From: Imperialibacter roseus
GTDB taxonomy: Bacteria > Bacteroidota > Bacteroidia > Cytophagales > Cyclobacteriaceae
Assembly (NCBI RefSeq): GCF_032999765.1
Contig: NZ_CP136051.1
Span: 5,350,501 to 5,414,500 of the forward strand
Reading direction: 5' to 3'
DNA length: 64,000 nucleotides
The notes beneath the pieces were generated by a model. It ran no database searches and had not been told where the DNA came from. It was given only the letters and a program-made list of their open reading frames with translations. Made by a program: the position numbers and the translations under genes. Shown one piece after another: positions 34,205 to 43,300 of this stretch. Position 1 is the first letter of the stretch. Every line of letters starts with the position of its first letter.

Positions 34205-34583
34205 ATGCCGAAACGAGACTTCCACAAAAACGCACAAGGCAACCTCTTCGAGTAAGCAAGAAATATGCGCAAGAACCACACAGCAGCAGAAAACCTGCTA
34301 TGGCAAAACCTGAGAGGAAGAAAGCTGGGAGGACATAAGTTTAGAAGGCAGCATCCTGTGGCTGGATTTATTGCAGATTTTTACTGTCATGAGGCGAAAC
34401 TGGTGATAGAGCTGGATGGCAAGATTCACAACCTTAGTGAGCAAAAAGAATATGATGGGGGAAGGAAGAACCCACCACCTGAAAGAGCATGGCCTGAGAG
34501 TGGTTAGATTCACCAATGAAGAAGTTGAGAGGAATGTTGTTATGGTGCTCGAGGAAATTAGAAACGCTTTAACGAAAAATTAA
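34205..34583 (+). pseudogene. Broken DUF559 (Vsr-like) endonuclease-domain gene
   Basis: From the ATG at 34205 the frame reads MPKRDFHKNAQGNLFE and hits TAA at 34253. The same frame continues with ARNMRKNHTAAENLLWQNL and the DUF559 core KLGGHKFRRQHPVAGFIADFY and LVIELDGKIH. Near 34465-34475 one extra base shifts the frame. The expected C-terminus (THHLKEHGLRVVRFTN, then EEVERN) continues in another frame to the TAA at 34581. A stop plus a frameshift make decay likely; a sequencing error could explain one lesion but hardly both. DUF559 has a restriction-endonuclease-like fold related to the Vsr mismatch endonuclease; its biological role is unknown. Confidence 0.75.
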
Positions 34584-34620
34584 ACTATGGCTCTAATAAA
34601 GCCTCCTCGAAAAAAAGCTT

Positions 34621-34848
34621 CTACTTCATTTTAAGAAATTCTTCTGGTGTAATATCGCATTGCTTGAGAATTGCTCTCAAAGTTCCCTCTGGCATATCTC
34701 CAGGATGATTGGGTATTGTGGTGAATCTACCAGTGCTTTCGTTCCACCAAATTTCATGGCTACCGGCCGCTTGCCTATGAAATGAAAAACCTAGCTTTTT
34801 TAGCATTTTTACAATCTCACGGTATTTAAAGCCCGACAACTTACCCAT
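34621..34848 (-). CDS. hicA: HicA-family toxin (mRNA interferase)
   Basis: The 75-residue protein has the dsRBD-like HicA/YcfA layout. The N-terminal helix (KYREIVKMLKKLGFSFHRQAAGSHEIWW) carries the catalytic His at SHE (about residue 31). IPNHPGDMPEGTLRAILKQCDITPEEFLK completes the fold. HicA cleaves mRNA when not bound by HicB. The upstream antitoxin-like gene overlaps its ATG by one base. Antitoxin-first order is the reverse of the classical hicAB but common in other bacteria. It appears intact. Confidence 0.85.
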   Translation of the reverse strand: MGKLSGFKYREIVKMLKKLGFSFHRQAAGSHEIWWNESTGRFTTIPNHPGDMPEGTLRAILKQCDITPEEFLKMK

Positions 34849-35075
34849 TACATCCCAATCACCAGCGGAAGATCAAACTCATTATCGAACTCCGGAAGCA
34901 CGATAGGATTGGTTCCTTCCTGCGCTTCGAGCAGTTTCTTGGCCACATCTCTGGCGATCTCAAGCGTTTCCGAAATTGTTCTTCCCTGGGCAACCAGCCC
35001 CTGAATAGCATCAGAAGTTGCCAGGTAGACCCCTTCTGGTAATTTTTCTATATGTAAATCTATTTTTCTTTCCAT
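34848..35075 (-). CDS. hicB: HicB-family antitoxin
   Basis: A 75-residue protein started at MERKIDLHIEKLPEG. The partial RNase-H-like HicB fold is seen in the pattern LPEGVYLATSDAIQGLVAQGRTISETLEIARDVAKKLLEA, where GLVAQGRTxxE is the family motif. There is no C-terminal DNA-binding domain in the remaining 20 residues, so autoregulation may need another factor. A frame extending to 35153 adds 26 residues with no homology and is rejected. It is translated just upstream of hicA in the same unit. Confidence 0.8.
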   Translation of the reverse strand: MERKIDLHIEKLPEGVYLATSDAIQGLVAQGRTISETLEIARDVAKKLLEAQEGTNPIVLPEFDNEFDLPLVIGM

Positions 35076-35442
35076 ATCATAAATATAGTTAACCCAGCAC
35101 TCATTTACGCCAATAGAATGTCTAGGTTGGTAACCAAAAGTAGAGCAAATCAACGTATTGACCCTCTGTTTACGCTATTCTTCACCTCAACCAAATCAAA
35201 CTGAAGCATCTGGCCTACGTAGTTTTTGATGAAATCGTGAATGAACTAGTACGCTGCTGTATCCAGCGCTTATCCAGGTGAAGAAACACTGCATTTGTTC
35301 GAACGTCACTTGTGGTTTGGGCCAGTCAGAAAAACAACAGGCGTGGTAGTACTAGCCTTGTAGGGGAATGATCGTTTTTAAAACGGTGCCAAAAAGAGGG
35401 ACACACCTATTAGGAATGCCCCGATTATATCTTTCTATTTCC
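35076..35442. other. 367-base gap with no recognised gene
   Basis: Only short frames with many stops are present on both strands. No repeat, terminator or tRNA was recognised. The stretch may carry the hicBA promoter at its left end and the 3' region of the M16 protease gene at its right end. Some of it looks like decayed coding sequence, but no family could be assigned. Confidence 0.4.
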
Positions 35443-38271
35443 CTATTCTTCCGGCATCAACACCAGCTTGATGAACTTCTCAGGGTCGATATACTTCTTA
35501 GCTGCTTCCTGCATGTCTTTCGAAGTCAGACTTTCAATCCTTTCTTTCGCCTTTAGGATACCTTCCGGATCCCAGCCCTGATAGTAGTAAGTTCGCAGCG
35601 TGCTGGCCCAGAAGTTGTTGTTTTTTAGGTTCACTTCGATCTCCCGACGTTGGCCTTCCTTAATTTTCTTCAAGTCTTCGGCACCCACACCTTCCTTCTG
35701 GAGCTTCTTCAGTTCATCCAAAGTGGCTTTCACAAGTTCATCCACATTCTCCGGGCCACAAGGGAAGCTTACCTGAAAGGTATAGTGGTCGTAAGGCATG
35801 TTCTCAGCATTGGCATTGGCTCCTACGCCATACACACCGCCTTTTTCTTCACGAAGTAACTCAACCAGCTTAATGGTCATCACTTCTCCAAAACTCGACA
35901 GATAGTAAGCCTGCTTCCGGTCGAAAGGCTGCTCGGTATCCCAGTACATGATCACCTGGCTTTTTTGGTCAACGCCTTTTTTGACTATTTTCTCCAAAGG
36001 TGCCTTTGGCGGGCGGGGACTTACGTCCTTCCATTCATCTTTTCTTCCCGAAGCAGGTAGGCTGGCAATGTACTGCTCCAGCATAGGCTTGATCTCATCT
36101 ACTTTGAATGCTCCCACAAAGAAGAAAGTGAAGTCGCTCACATCACTGAACCTGTCCTGATAAAAGGCGAATGCTTTATCTAGGTCGATCTGATCCAAGT
36201 CAGCTTCTGTTGGAAAACCTCCACCTCTGATGCTGTTGTTTGAAAGTGTTCGCTGCACCAGATCCACAAAGTAGTACTGTGGATTGGCCATCACATTGGA
36301 CAAAATGGACTTATTCTTTGTGATGAATGACTGGAACGCTTTTTCGTCCTTTCTCGGGGCTGTGAAATACATATTCGTTAACTGAAAGAACGTTTCCATG
36401 TCGGCAGGTGTGGTACTTCCCTGCACGCCCTCACTCAACTCTCTGATAAATGGCGTAACGCCAAGACTCTTTCCTGCAAGCACTTTTTGCAAAGTGGTAA
36501 TATCGTAGTCGGCAATACCGCCCTGATCCACCAAAGAGGCCGCATTAGAGGCAGACTGGTAGTCGGCATCGGAAGCAAGGCTGTGTCCCCCCGGACTCCA
36601 GGTAGTCATCACTATTTCGTCGTTCTTGAAGTCGGTCGGCTTCAAAAACACCTTTACTCCATTCGAAAGATCGAGCTCGGTAACACCCAGCGCCTCGTTC
36701 TTTTTCTCTGACACTATACTGCCTGGCTTGGGCAAGGTAGTCATCAGAATCTCACCAAAATCTTCGTCTTCGTACGGATCAACTTTCAATATCCTGATCC
36801 TGTTAAGCACACCTTTCACTTCGTCCTCAGTTGGTAGCACCACACCCTCCTTGTCAGGTGCGGTGATCACCACCACCCTGTTGTCCTTTGTGATCCATTT
36901 TTCGATCAGCGCATTTACCTCATCAAGACCTATCCCTTCAACATACTCTTTTGCGAAGTTGTATTCCCATTCAATGCCTGGTATTGGCTCCTTTTCGAGG
37001 AAGTTGTTGACATATTCGTCCACATAGTTCTCCGACTCCGACTTATCTCTTTCGTTATAGGCTACTTCGTATGATTTCAGCAGGTCAAGCTTGTAGCGTT
37101 TTAACTCGCCTGGAGTGAACCCATGCCGACGAACCCGCTCCAGCTCGGTAATCATGGCCTGAAGTCCACCTTTTATGTCTTTTTCATTTGCTACCGCAAA
37201 GGCCTGAAACGCATCTTTAGTTCTTGCCCAGGTGCCACCATGGCTGGTGCTGGCATAAACAAAGGGGGGCTCTGCCTCTCTGGTCAGCTCTTGCAAGCGC
37301 TTATTCAGCATGCCCGTGAAAGCTCTTTCCACAAGAAAGTCTCTGTAGTCACTGGCTTTTGTTTCCTCTTCAGGGTCGGTTTTGAAATATAGGCGAACCT
37401 GGGCGAATGTAGCTTCTTTGTCAGCCAGCACCGAAACATAGGTGTCGGAATGGTCTGGCACCTTAAATTCTTCCCTTTTCTTTGGGCTTTTAGCCGCAGG
37501 TATCCTTCCAAAGTACTTTTGAATCTTGGCTTCCATCACTGCCACATCGATATCGCCCACCGCTACCACAGCCATCAGATCAGGACGGTACCAGTCGTTG
37601 TAAAACCGCTTGATCGCTTCATGCGGGAAGGTCTCCAGGTTTTCCTTGGTGCCTATTGGAAGGCGCTCCGCATACCTCGAATCCTTATAAATCACTGGCA
37701 GGTATTTGTCGAGCATCCGGCGCTCCCCACTTTGGCCAAGCCTCCACTCTTCAATCACCACCCCCCTCTCTTTGTCTATTTCTTCTCCTTCAAAAGTGAG
37801 ATTGTGTGCCCAGTCTTCCAGAATCTGAAGACCCTGGTTGACAATTTTTTCGTCGTCTGTGGGTATCGGCAGAATGTAGACCGTTTCGTCAAAGCTTGTA
37901 TACGCATTCAAATCGGCTCCAAACTGCACACCTATTGATTGCAGGTAATTGACGATTTCGTTTTTCTTGAAATTCTTTGTGCCATTGAAGGCCATGTGCT
38001 CCGTGAAATGGGCAAGGCCGAGTTGGCTTGGGTCCTCCAGAATAGACCCGGCATTTACTACCAACCGCAACTCCACCCGGTCTTCGGGACGGTCGTTGTG
38101 TCGGATATAGTATTTCATTCCATTTTTCAGTGTGCCGATCTTGACATTTTTATCGACTGGAATCTGTGAATTTAAGTCAACAGTTTGGCTTTGGGCCAAA
38201 AGTGAGGGCAGAAGCCCTAAAAGCAAGAAAAAGATAGCTTTTATAGCTCTGTTTTTGAAAGATGTTTCCAT
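35443..38271 (-). CDS. M16-family zinc metalloprotease, two-module (pitrilysin-like)
   Basis: The 942-residue protein has a signal peptide (about 1-28) and two M16 modules. The first, at about 35-500, holds the inverted zinc motif HFTEH near 84-88 (LGLAHFTEHMAFNGTKNF) and the third ligand Glu in RGVVIEEWR near 165-171. The second module, at about 520-935, lacks HxxEH and is the non-catalytic half. Members degrade peptides in the periplasm, including imported or leader peptides. It stands alone with long gaps on both sides. Confidence 0.9.
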   Translation of the reverse strand: METSFKNRAIKAIFFLLLGLLPSLLAQSQTVDLNSQIPVDKNVKIGTLKNGMKYYIRHNDRPEDRVELRLVVNAGSILEDPSQLGLAHFTEHMAFNGTKNFKKNEIVNYLQSIGVQFGADLNAYTSFDETVYILPIPTDDEKIVNQGLQILEDWAHNLTFEGEEIDKERGVVIEEWRLGQSGERRMLDKYLPVIYKDSRYAERLPIGTKENLETFPHEAIKRFYNDWYRPDLMAVVAVGDIDVAVMEAKIQKYFGRIPAAKSPKKREEFKVPDHSDTYVSVLADKEATFAQVRLYFKTDPEEETKASDYRDFLVERAFTGMLNKRLQELTREAEPPFVYASTSHGGTWARTKDAFQAFAVANEKDIKGGLQAMITELERVRRHGFTPGELKRYKLDLLKSYEVAYNERDKSESENYVDEYVNNFLEKEPIPGIEWEYNFAKEYVEGIGLDEVNALIEKWITKDNRVVVITAPDKEGVVLPTEDEVKGVLNRIRILKVDPYEDEDFGEILMTTLPKPGSIVSEKKNEALGVTELDLSNGVKVFLKPTDFKNDEIVMTTWSPGGHSLASDADYQSASNAASLVDQGGIADYDITTLQKVLAGKSLGVTPFIRELSEGVQGSTTPADMETFFQLTNMYFTAPRKDEKAFQSFITKNKSILSNVMANPQYYFVDLVQRTLSNNSIRGGGFPTEADLDQIDLDKAFAFYQDRFSDVSDFTFFFVGAFKVDEIKPMLEQYIASLPASGRKDEWKDVSPRPPKAPLEKIVKKGVDQKSQVIMYWDTEQPFDRKQAYYLSSFGEVMTIKLVELLREEKGGVYGVGANANAENMPYDHYTFQVSFPCGPENVDELVKATLDELKKLQKEGVGAEDLKKIKEGQRREIEVNLKNNNFWASTLRTYYYQGWDPEGILKAKERIESLTSKDMQEAAKKYIDPEKFIKLVLMPEE

Positions 38272-38369
38272 GGATTAAGTTCCAGGTTTGTTGAATAGGT
38301 GAAATTAACTGAAAATAGGCCTTCAAAATACGTCGAAGCAAAGTGCCGTCCAAAGCATCTTCGCTATTT

Positions 38370-39404
38370 CTATTGATCCTTTTCCCTGGCTTCGAGTTTT
38401 CTTTTTCCAAAAGGATTGACTTTCCTGGCAGCAGAAGAAACTCCTTCGGTGATTTTGGCACCCGCTTTCACTATGGCCTGGCCACCAGACTTGATGGACT
38501 GAAATCCCGCATTCTTGGCCGCTTTCAGTATTCCTCCCACAACTTTTGTTGACCCCTGAGTCACAATCTGGCTCAACATTTTTCCGGCTTCAAGGGTAGC
38601 ACTTTTCCTCGCCTTCTTGCTATCCCAGGTGGTGACGCAACTACAATATTGCCTGGCGATGATGCCCACACGCAAGGTGAGAAAGGCATTGGTGGAGCCT
38701 TCAAAAAGTGAATCCATTACCAGCGTTGCTGTAGGGCCAACCACTGGAATGGAGGAGAATGACGTGCTTTTTGTCACGCCCGACAGCAGCGACTCAAGCT
38801 GTAGGCTGATGTCGAGGTCTTCAATTTCGGATACGAGAAAAGTGGTGGCGCCAATATTAGCATAAAGATGAGCGAGATCTCTCAGACCTGGTCGCTGGTG
38901 GTACAAATGGCAAATTTTCCACACCATGCGTGTGTGAGTAAAAAGGATGGTGAAGGCATCAAGCCGTCCGTTTTGAGAGATGGACGTAGTAAGGAATACT
39001 GACAGCGCCGTTTGTTTGATAATCTTGTCTGCCTCCTCATTGAGTCGGGTTAGCGAAGCCTCCAATTGATCCTCAGAGGCGGGAACAAGACCTCCGGCAA
39101 TCAACAGTTTATTCTTTCTGAGCCGTCTGAACACCCTCCTTTTATGAGATGGAATTTGTTCTTCCGCCTGCGGCGGAGTGAGCGTTTGCGGTAGTCTTAA
39201 AAAGAGGAAAACAGGCACCAGCAGAATACCTGCGGAAATGGCTGTTAAAGTAACAAGTACCACCCTTCCGAAAGCCTCGTTTACGCCAAGCGCCAGGTGA
39301 TAAATCTGATAAACCTGATTGATTAGAAAAAGGGCTGTGAGGAAAACGATAATGGCAGACAGCCAGACCGCAATAAGTTTGATCTCTTTTGAAAAGCTCG
39401 ACAT
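38370..39404 (-). CDS. DUF697 (YcjF-like) membrane protein
   Basis: The 344-residue protein has two N-terminal hydrophobic segments (about 10-32 and 47-69). A helical C-terminal region follows with the DUF697 features: KIIKQTALSVFLTTSISQNGRLDAFTILFTHTRMVWKICHLY near 133-175 and VVGPTATLVMDSLFEGSTNAFLTLRVGIIARQYC near 223-257. YcjF partners the GTPase-like YcjX in E. coli; no ycjX is nearby. A GC-rich palindrome falls in the coding sequence near residue 77 and encodes TPPQAEEQ. Function unknown. Confidence 0.75.
   Translation of the reverse strand: MSSFSKEIKLIAVWLSAIIVFLTALFLINQVYQIYHLALGVNEAFGRVVLVTLTAISAGILLVPVFLFLRLPQTLTPPQAEEQIPSHKRRVFRRLRKNKLLIAGGLVPASEDQLEASLTRLNEEADKIIKQTALSVFLTTSISQNGRLDAFTILFTHTRMVWKICHLYHQRPGLRDLAHLYANIGATTFLVSEIEDLDISLQLESLLSGVTKSTSFSSIPVVGPTATLVMDSLFEGSTNAFLTLRVGIIARQYCSCVTTWDSKKARKSATLEAGKMLSQIVTQGSTKVVGGILKAAKNAGFQSIKSGGQAIVKAGAKITEGVSSAARKVNPFGKRKLEAREKDQ
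39163..39177. repeat. GC-rich palindrome inside the DUF697 gene
   Basis: TCCGCC-TGC-GGCGGA is a perfect 6-bp inverted repeat with a 3-base loop, much richer in GC than its surroundings. It falls in the linker after the second membrane segment, a place that can tolerate an insertion. It may be a REP-type element that landed in frame. Confidence 0.4.
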
Positions 39405-39603
39405 ACCTGTATTAACGTTACGTTGGTTTGACAGGTTCGGGAAGACTGAAGTTACACGTTTTGTCGACTATTTGCGAACTACTTGCAGAGGCCCGAGTTA
39501 AAGTCGTGCACTGGCAACTTAAATTGAAACATCACTCCAAAGAAATGATTTCAAAGTCTTCTTTATGTCTTAGAAGCCTTTGCGTGAGACTATCCCCCGC
39601 AGC

Positions 39604-40281
39604 TTACCCAACCGATTGAGCATTTCTTGTTTCGTCGTCATCAGAAGGAACCTGTCCCACAATGGAAGTTTGAGAGTCGCCAGTAGCATCTCCTTCTCCG
39701 TGCTCAGCTTCTTTGAAAAATGACTTCTGGAATATTATAATAATTGCCACACCAACGAAAATTGAAGCATCTGCCACATTGAAAACAGGCCACAACGCTG
39801 TGTAGTCTCCACCGAACAAAGGCACCCACTCAGGGATTCGGCCTTCCCAGATGTCAATGTAGAACATATCAATGACCTGCCCATGAAACCACGGATTGGG
39901 GGCGTCATACGGAGCGTTGTTAAGAAAAACGCCATAGAAGATACTGTCGATAAGGTTGCCGATCGCTCCACCAAGGATCAATGCACCACACCACAAAAGG
40001 CCAGTGTGTACTTCCTTTTTTGCCAGCCTGTAGAGATACACAGCAATTACAACCATGGCTATGAGCCTGATAACAGTAAGGATAAGCTTGCCGTTTTCGC
40101 TGCCCAGCTGCATACCAAAGGCCATGCCCGGGTTGGTGAGGTAGTGAAGCTTAAATACGTCGCCAAGGAGGTAAATCTGCCCGGCCACGCCCATTTCCAT
40201 ATTGAAGTGTACTGCCAACTTAACTACCTGATCCAAAATGATCATTGCAATGGCCAGTAGGTAATATTTAAAATACTTCAC
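39604..40281 (-). CDS. lspA: Lipoprotein signal peptidase (signal peptidase II)
   Basis: LspA is the aspartic protease that removes the signal peptide from diacylated prolipoproteins at the inner membrane. The 225-residue protein has four membrane helices. The catalytic Asp motifs are GGAIGNLIDSIFYG near 104-117 and PVFNVADASIFVGV near 164-177. An acidic C-terminal tail of about 35 residues extends beyond the usual 160-170, and an insertion between the two motifs (NNAPYDAPNPWFHGQVIDMFYIDIWEGR region) is typical of Bacteroidota. The start is GTG at 40281, since the next Met lies 12 residues in, inside the first helix. It follows ileS by 49 bases, a common pairing. Confidence 0.9.
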   Translation of the reverse strand: MKYFKYYLLAIAMIILDQVVKLAVHFNMEMGVAGQIYLLGDVFKLHYLTNPGMAFGMQLGSENGKLILTVIRLIAMVVIAVYLYRLAKKEVHTGLLWCGALILGGAIGNLIDSIFYGVFLNNAPYDAPNPWFHGQVIDMFYIDIWEGRIPEWVPLFGGDYTALWPVFNVADASIFVGVAIIIIFQKSFFKEAEHGEGDATGDSQTSIVGQVPSDDDETRNAQSVG

Positions 40282-40330
40282 TTTGTCCTTAGTTTACAAT
40301 GTTAGGTGTTGGCTTCGACGATTGCTCTCT

Positions 40331-43300
40331 TTAAACGGTTACTTTGACTTCGAGGTTAAACTCATCCATATCCAAAACAACAGCGTCTGTCAGATCTCCC
40401 ACCATTTCAAGCGAAAGGGCCTGGGTCTCACTGCAAATATAGTCTTTGAAACTAATCAAAGCCTCATTTACCATTTTTTCGCCTTCTTTAACCGACAACC
40501 TGATTTTGTCCTGGACGTCAAGCCCCATGTCCTTCCTCAGGTTTTGCACCCTGTTCACAAGATCACGGGCGATTCCTTCCCTCTTCAGCTCGTCTGTAAT
40601 GGTGATGTCGAGGGCGACAGTCAGGCCATTTTCACTGGCAACCAACCAGCCAGGGATGTCCTCTGAAGAAATCTCAAAATCTTCCGGCGTAAGCTCAATG
40701 TCGCCTTTGGCTGTTTTCAGCAAGAACTTGCCAGTACCCTCCAGGCTGACAATATCTTCCTGTGTCATTTCCTTTACAGCAGCGGCTATATCTTTCATGA
40801 TCGGGCCATGCTGCTGACCCAGCTTACGGAAATTCGGCTTGATGCTTTTGACAAGGATGCCCGATGTATCATCTATATACTCGATCGCCTTCACATTTAC
40901 TTCTGACAAAATAAGGTCTTCCACGGCTTCGATATAATGCCTGGTAGAAGCATTCAGCACAGGAATCAGAATTCTTGACAGTGGCTGACGTACCTTGATC
41001 ATCTGCTTTTTACGAAGCGAGTGAATCAAAGATGATACCTCCTGAGCCAACGCCATCTTCGTTTCCAGTTCTTTGTCAATGGCCGACTCGTCAGCCTTAG
41101 GGAACGCTGCCAGGTGCACTGACTCATCCGTTTCCCTTCCTGACACCTTATTGAGGTCAGAGAAAACACGCTCCATATAAAAAGGAGCGATCGGCGCAGC
41201 CAGGCGAGCTACTGTCTCCAGGCAGTCGTACAACGTTTGGTAGGCCGCTTTCTTGTCTTCGTTGTACTCACCTTTCCAGAAACGCTTCCTGTTCAGGCGC
41301 ACATACCAGTTGGACATATCGTCCACAACAAAATTCTGAATCAACCGGCCGGCCTTCGTTGGCTCGTAATCGTCATAGGCTTCCGCCACCTGCTTCTTCA
41401 CCGTATTCAGGCGAGAGGTAATCCACCGGTCGCTCTCTGTTCTCTTATTCAAAGGAACGGCAGCCTCACTGTAGTTAAACCCATCCAGATTAGCGTAGAG
41501 CGCAAAGAAATTGTAGGTATTGTAGAGGGTTCCAAAGAAACGACGCTGTACTTCTACTATTCCATCGATATCAAACTTGAGGTTATCCCACGGATTTGCA
41601 TTGGTGATCATATACCAGCGGGTGGGGTCGGCACCGTACTTCTCCAATGTAAGGAAGGGGTCAGCGGCATTGCCCAGGCGCTTCGACATTTTATTGCCGT
41701 TTTTGTCCAATACCAGACCGTTGGCAATCACATTTTTGAAGGCTACACTGTCGAACAGCATACCTGCTATTGCATGGAGTGTGAAGAACCAGCCACGGGT
41801 TTGATCCACACCTTCTGCGATATAGTCCGCAGGATAGTTGGCTTCAAATATCTCCTTGTTTTCAAATGGGTAGTGCCACTGCGCATAGGGCATAGCGCCC
41901 GAGTCAAACCAAACGTCGATCAGGTCAGTCTCCCGGCGCATGGGACGACCACTTTCACTTACCAAAATCACATCATCCACGAAAGGCCTGTGCAGATCCA
42001 TATCGTCGGCAACGGGTGCCTTCATCAGGCCAGCTTTTACGGCCTTTTCCGATTCTGCTTTGAGCTCAGCAAATGAGCCGATGCATTTCATTTCTGACCT
42101 GTCGTCTGTTGCCCAGATAGGCAAAGGCGTGCCCCAGAAACGGCTGCGGCTCAGGTTCCAGTCCACCAGGTTCTCCAGCCAGTTGCCAAAGCGGCCGGTT
42201 CCGGTCGACTGCGGCTTCCAGTTGATGGTGTTGTTCAATGCCACCAGCTTGTCTTTGTAGGCTGTGGTTTTGATGAACCAGGAATCCATAGGATAGTAAA
42301 GCACCGGCTTGTCTGTTCTCCAGCAATGCGGATAGGTGTGCTCGTATTTCTCTACCTTAAAGGCTTTGTTTTCCTGCTTGAGAATGATGGAAATAATGAC
42401 GTCCGTCGATTTGAAATTCGGATCGCTTTCATCCTCCTCTTTATAGTTCTTTACATAAAATCCGTCTTCGTCATACTCCTTGTGGGCGGTGATGTCCCAC
42501 TCTTTCATCTTGGCTTTCAGGTAGGCTCCCACTTCATTGACAAACTTTCCTTTCTTGTCAACGATAGGCACTTCAAAACCACCCTCATCTTTCACAAAAA
42601 CACCGGGCAGGTTGTTCTGCACGGAGGTTCGAAAGTCATCCGCACCAAAGGTCTTGGAGATGTGCACAATGCCAGTACCGTCCTCAGTCGTCACAAAGTC
42701 GCCAATTACCACGGTGAAAGCGGGTTTCTCCAGCTTCACCACAGGAACGAGCTGCTCATAGGCCATGCCGGCCAGTTCTTTGCCTTTGTATTCCTGCACC
42801 ACTTTGAATGGAATCAACTTGTCGCCGGGCTTATAGTCTTCCAGCTTTAGGTCGGCGGCCTTCTGATTGAAGTAAGCACTGACTCTGTCTTTTGCCAGGA
42901 TCACATTTACCGGCGCAAAAGTATACTGATTGAAAGTGGCCACCTTCACGTAGGCGATCTCCTTACCCACAGCCAAACCGTTGTTGGCTGGCAAAGTCCA
43001 CGGGGTGGTGGTCCAGGCAAGGAAGTAGTCGTTTTCTGTTCCTTCGATCTTGAACTGCGCCGCAATGGTGGTGTCTTTCACCATTTTATACGTGCCCGGC
43101 TGGTTCAGTTCGTGAGAGCTAAGACCGGTGCCTGCTGCGGGCGAATACGGCTGTATGGTGTAGCCTTTGTAAAGAAGGCCTTTGTCGTAAAACTTCTGCA
43201 ATAAATTCCAGACAGACTCAATATAATCTTTCTCGAAGGTGATGTAAGGATTATCCAAATCGACCCAGTAGCCCATTTTCTCAGTGAGGTCGTCCCACTG

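Noticed and set aside
34074-34281. Open frames on the minus strand across the REP-like region
   Set aside because: They translate the palindromic repeat itself (LTPALSFGRG-type reading) and have no coding features.
35076-35442. Transposase remnant next to hicBA
   Set aside because: Short fragments gave no convincing match to a transposase family and no terminal repeats were seen.
41237-42076. 279-codon plus-strand frame inside ileS
   Set aside because: Antisense shadow of a conserved synthetase with no recognisable domain.
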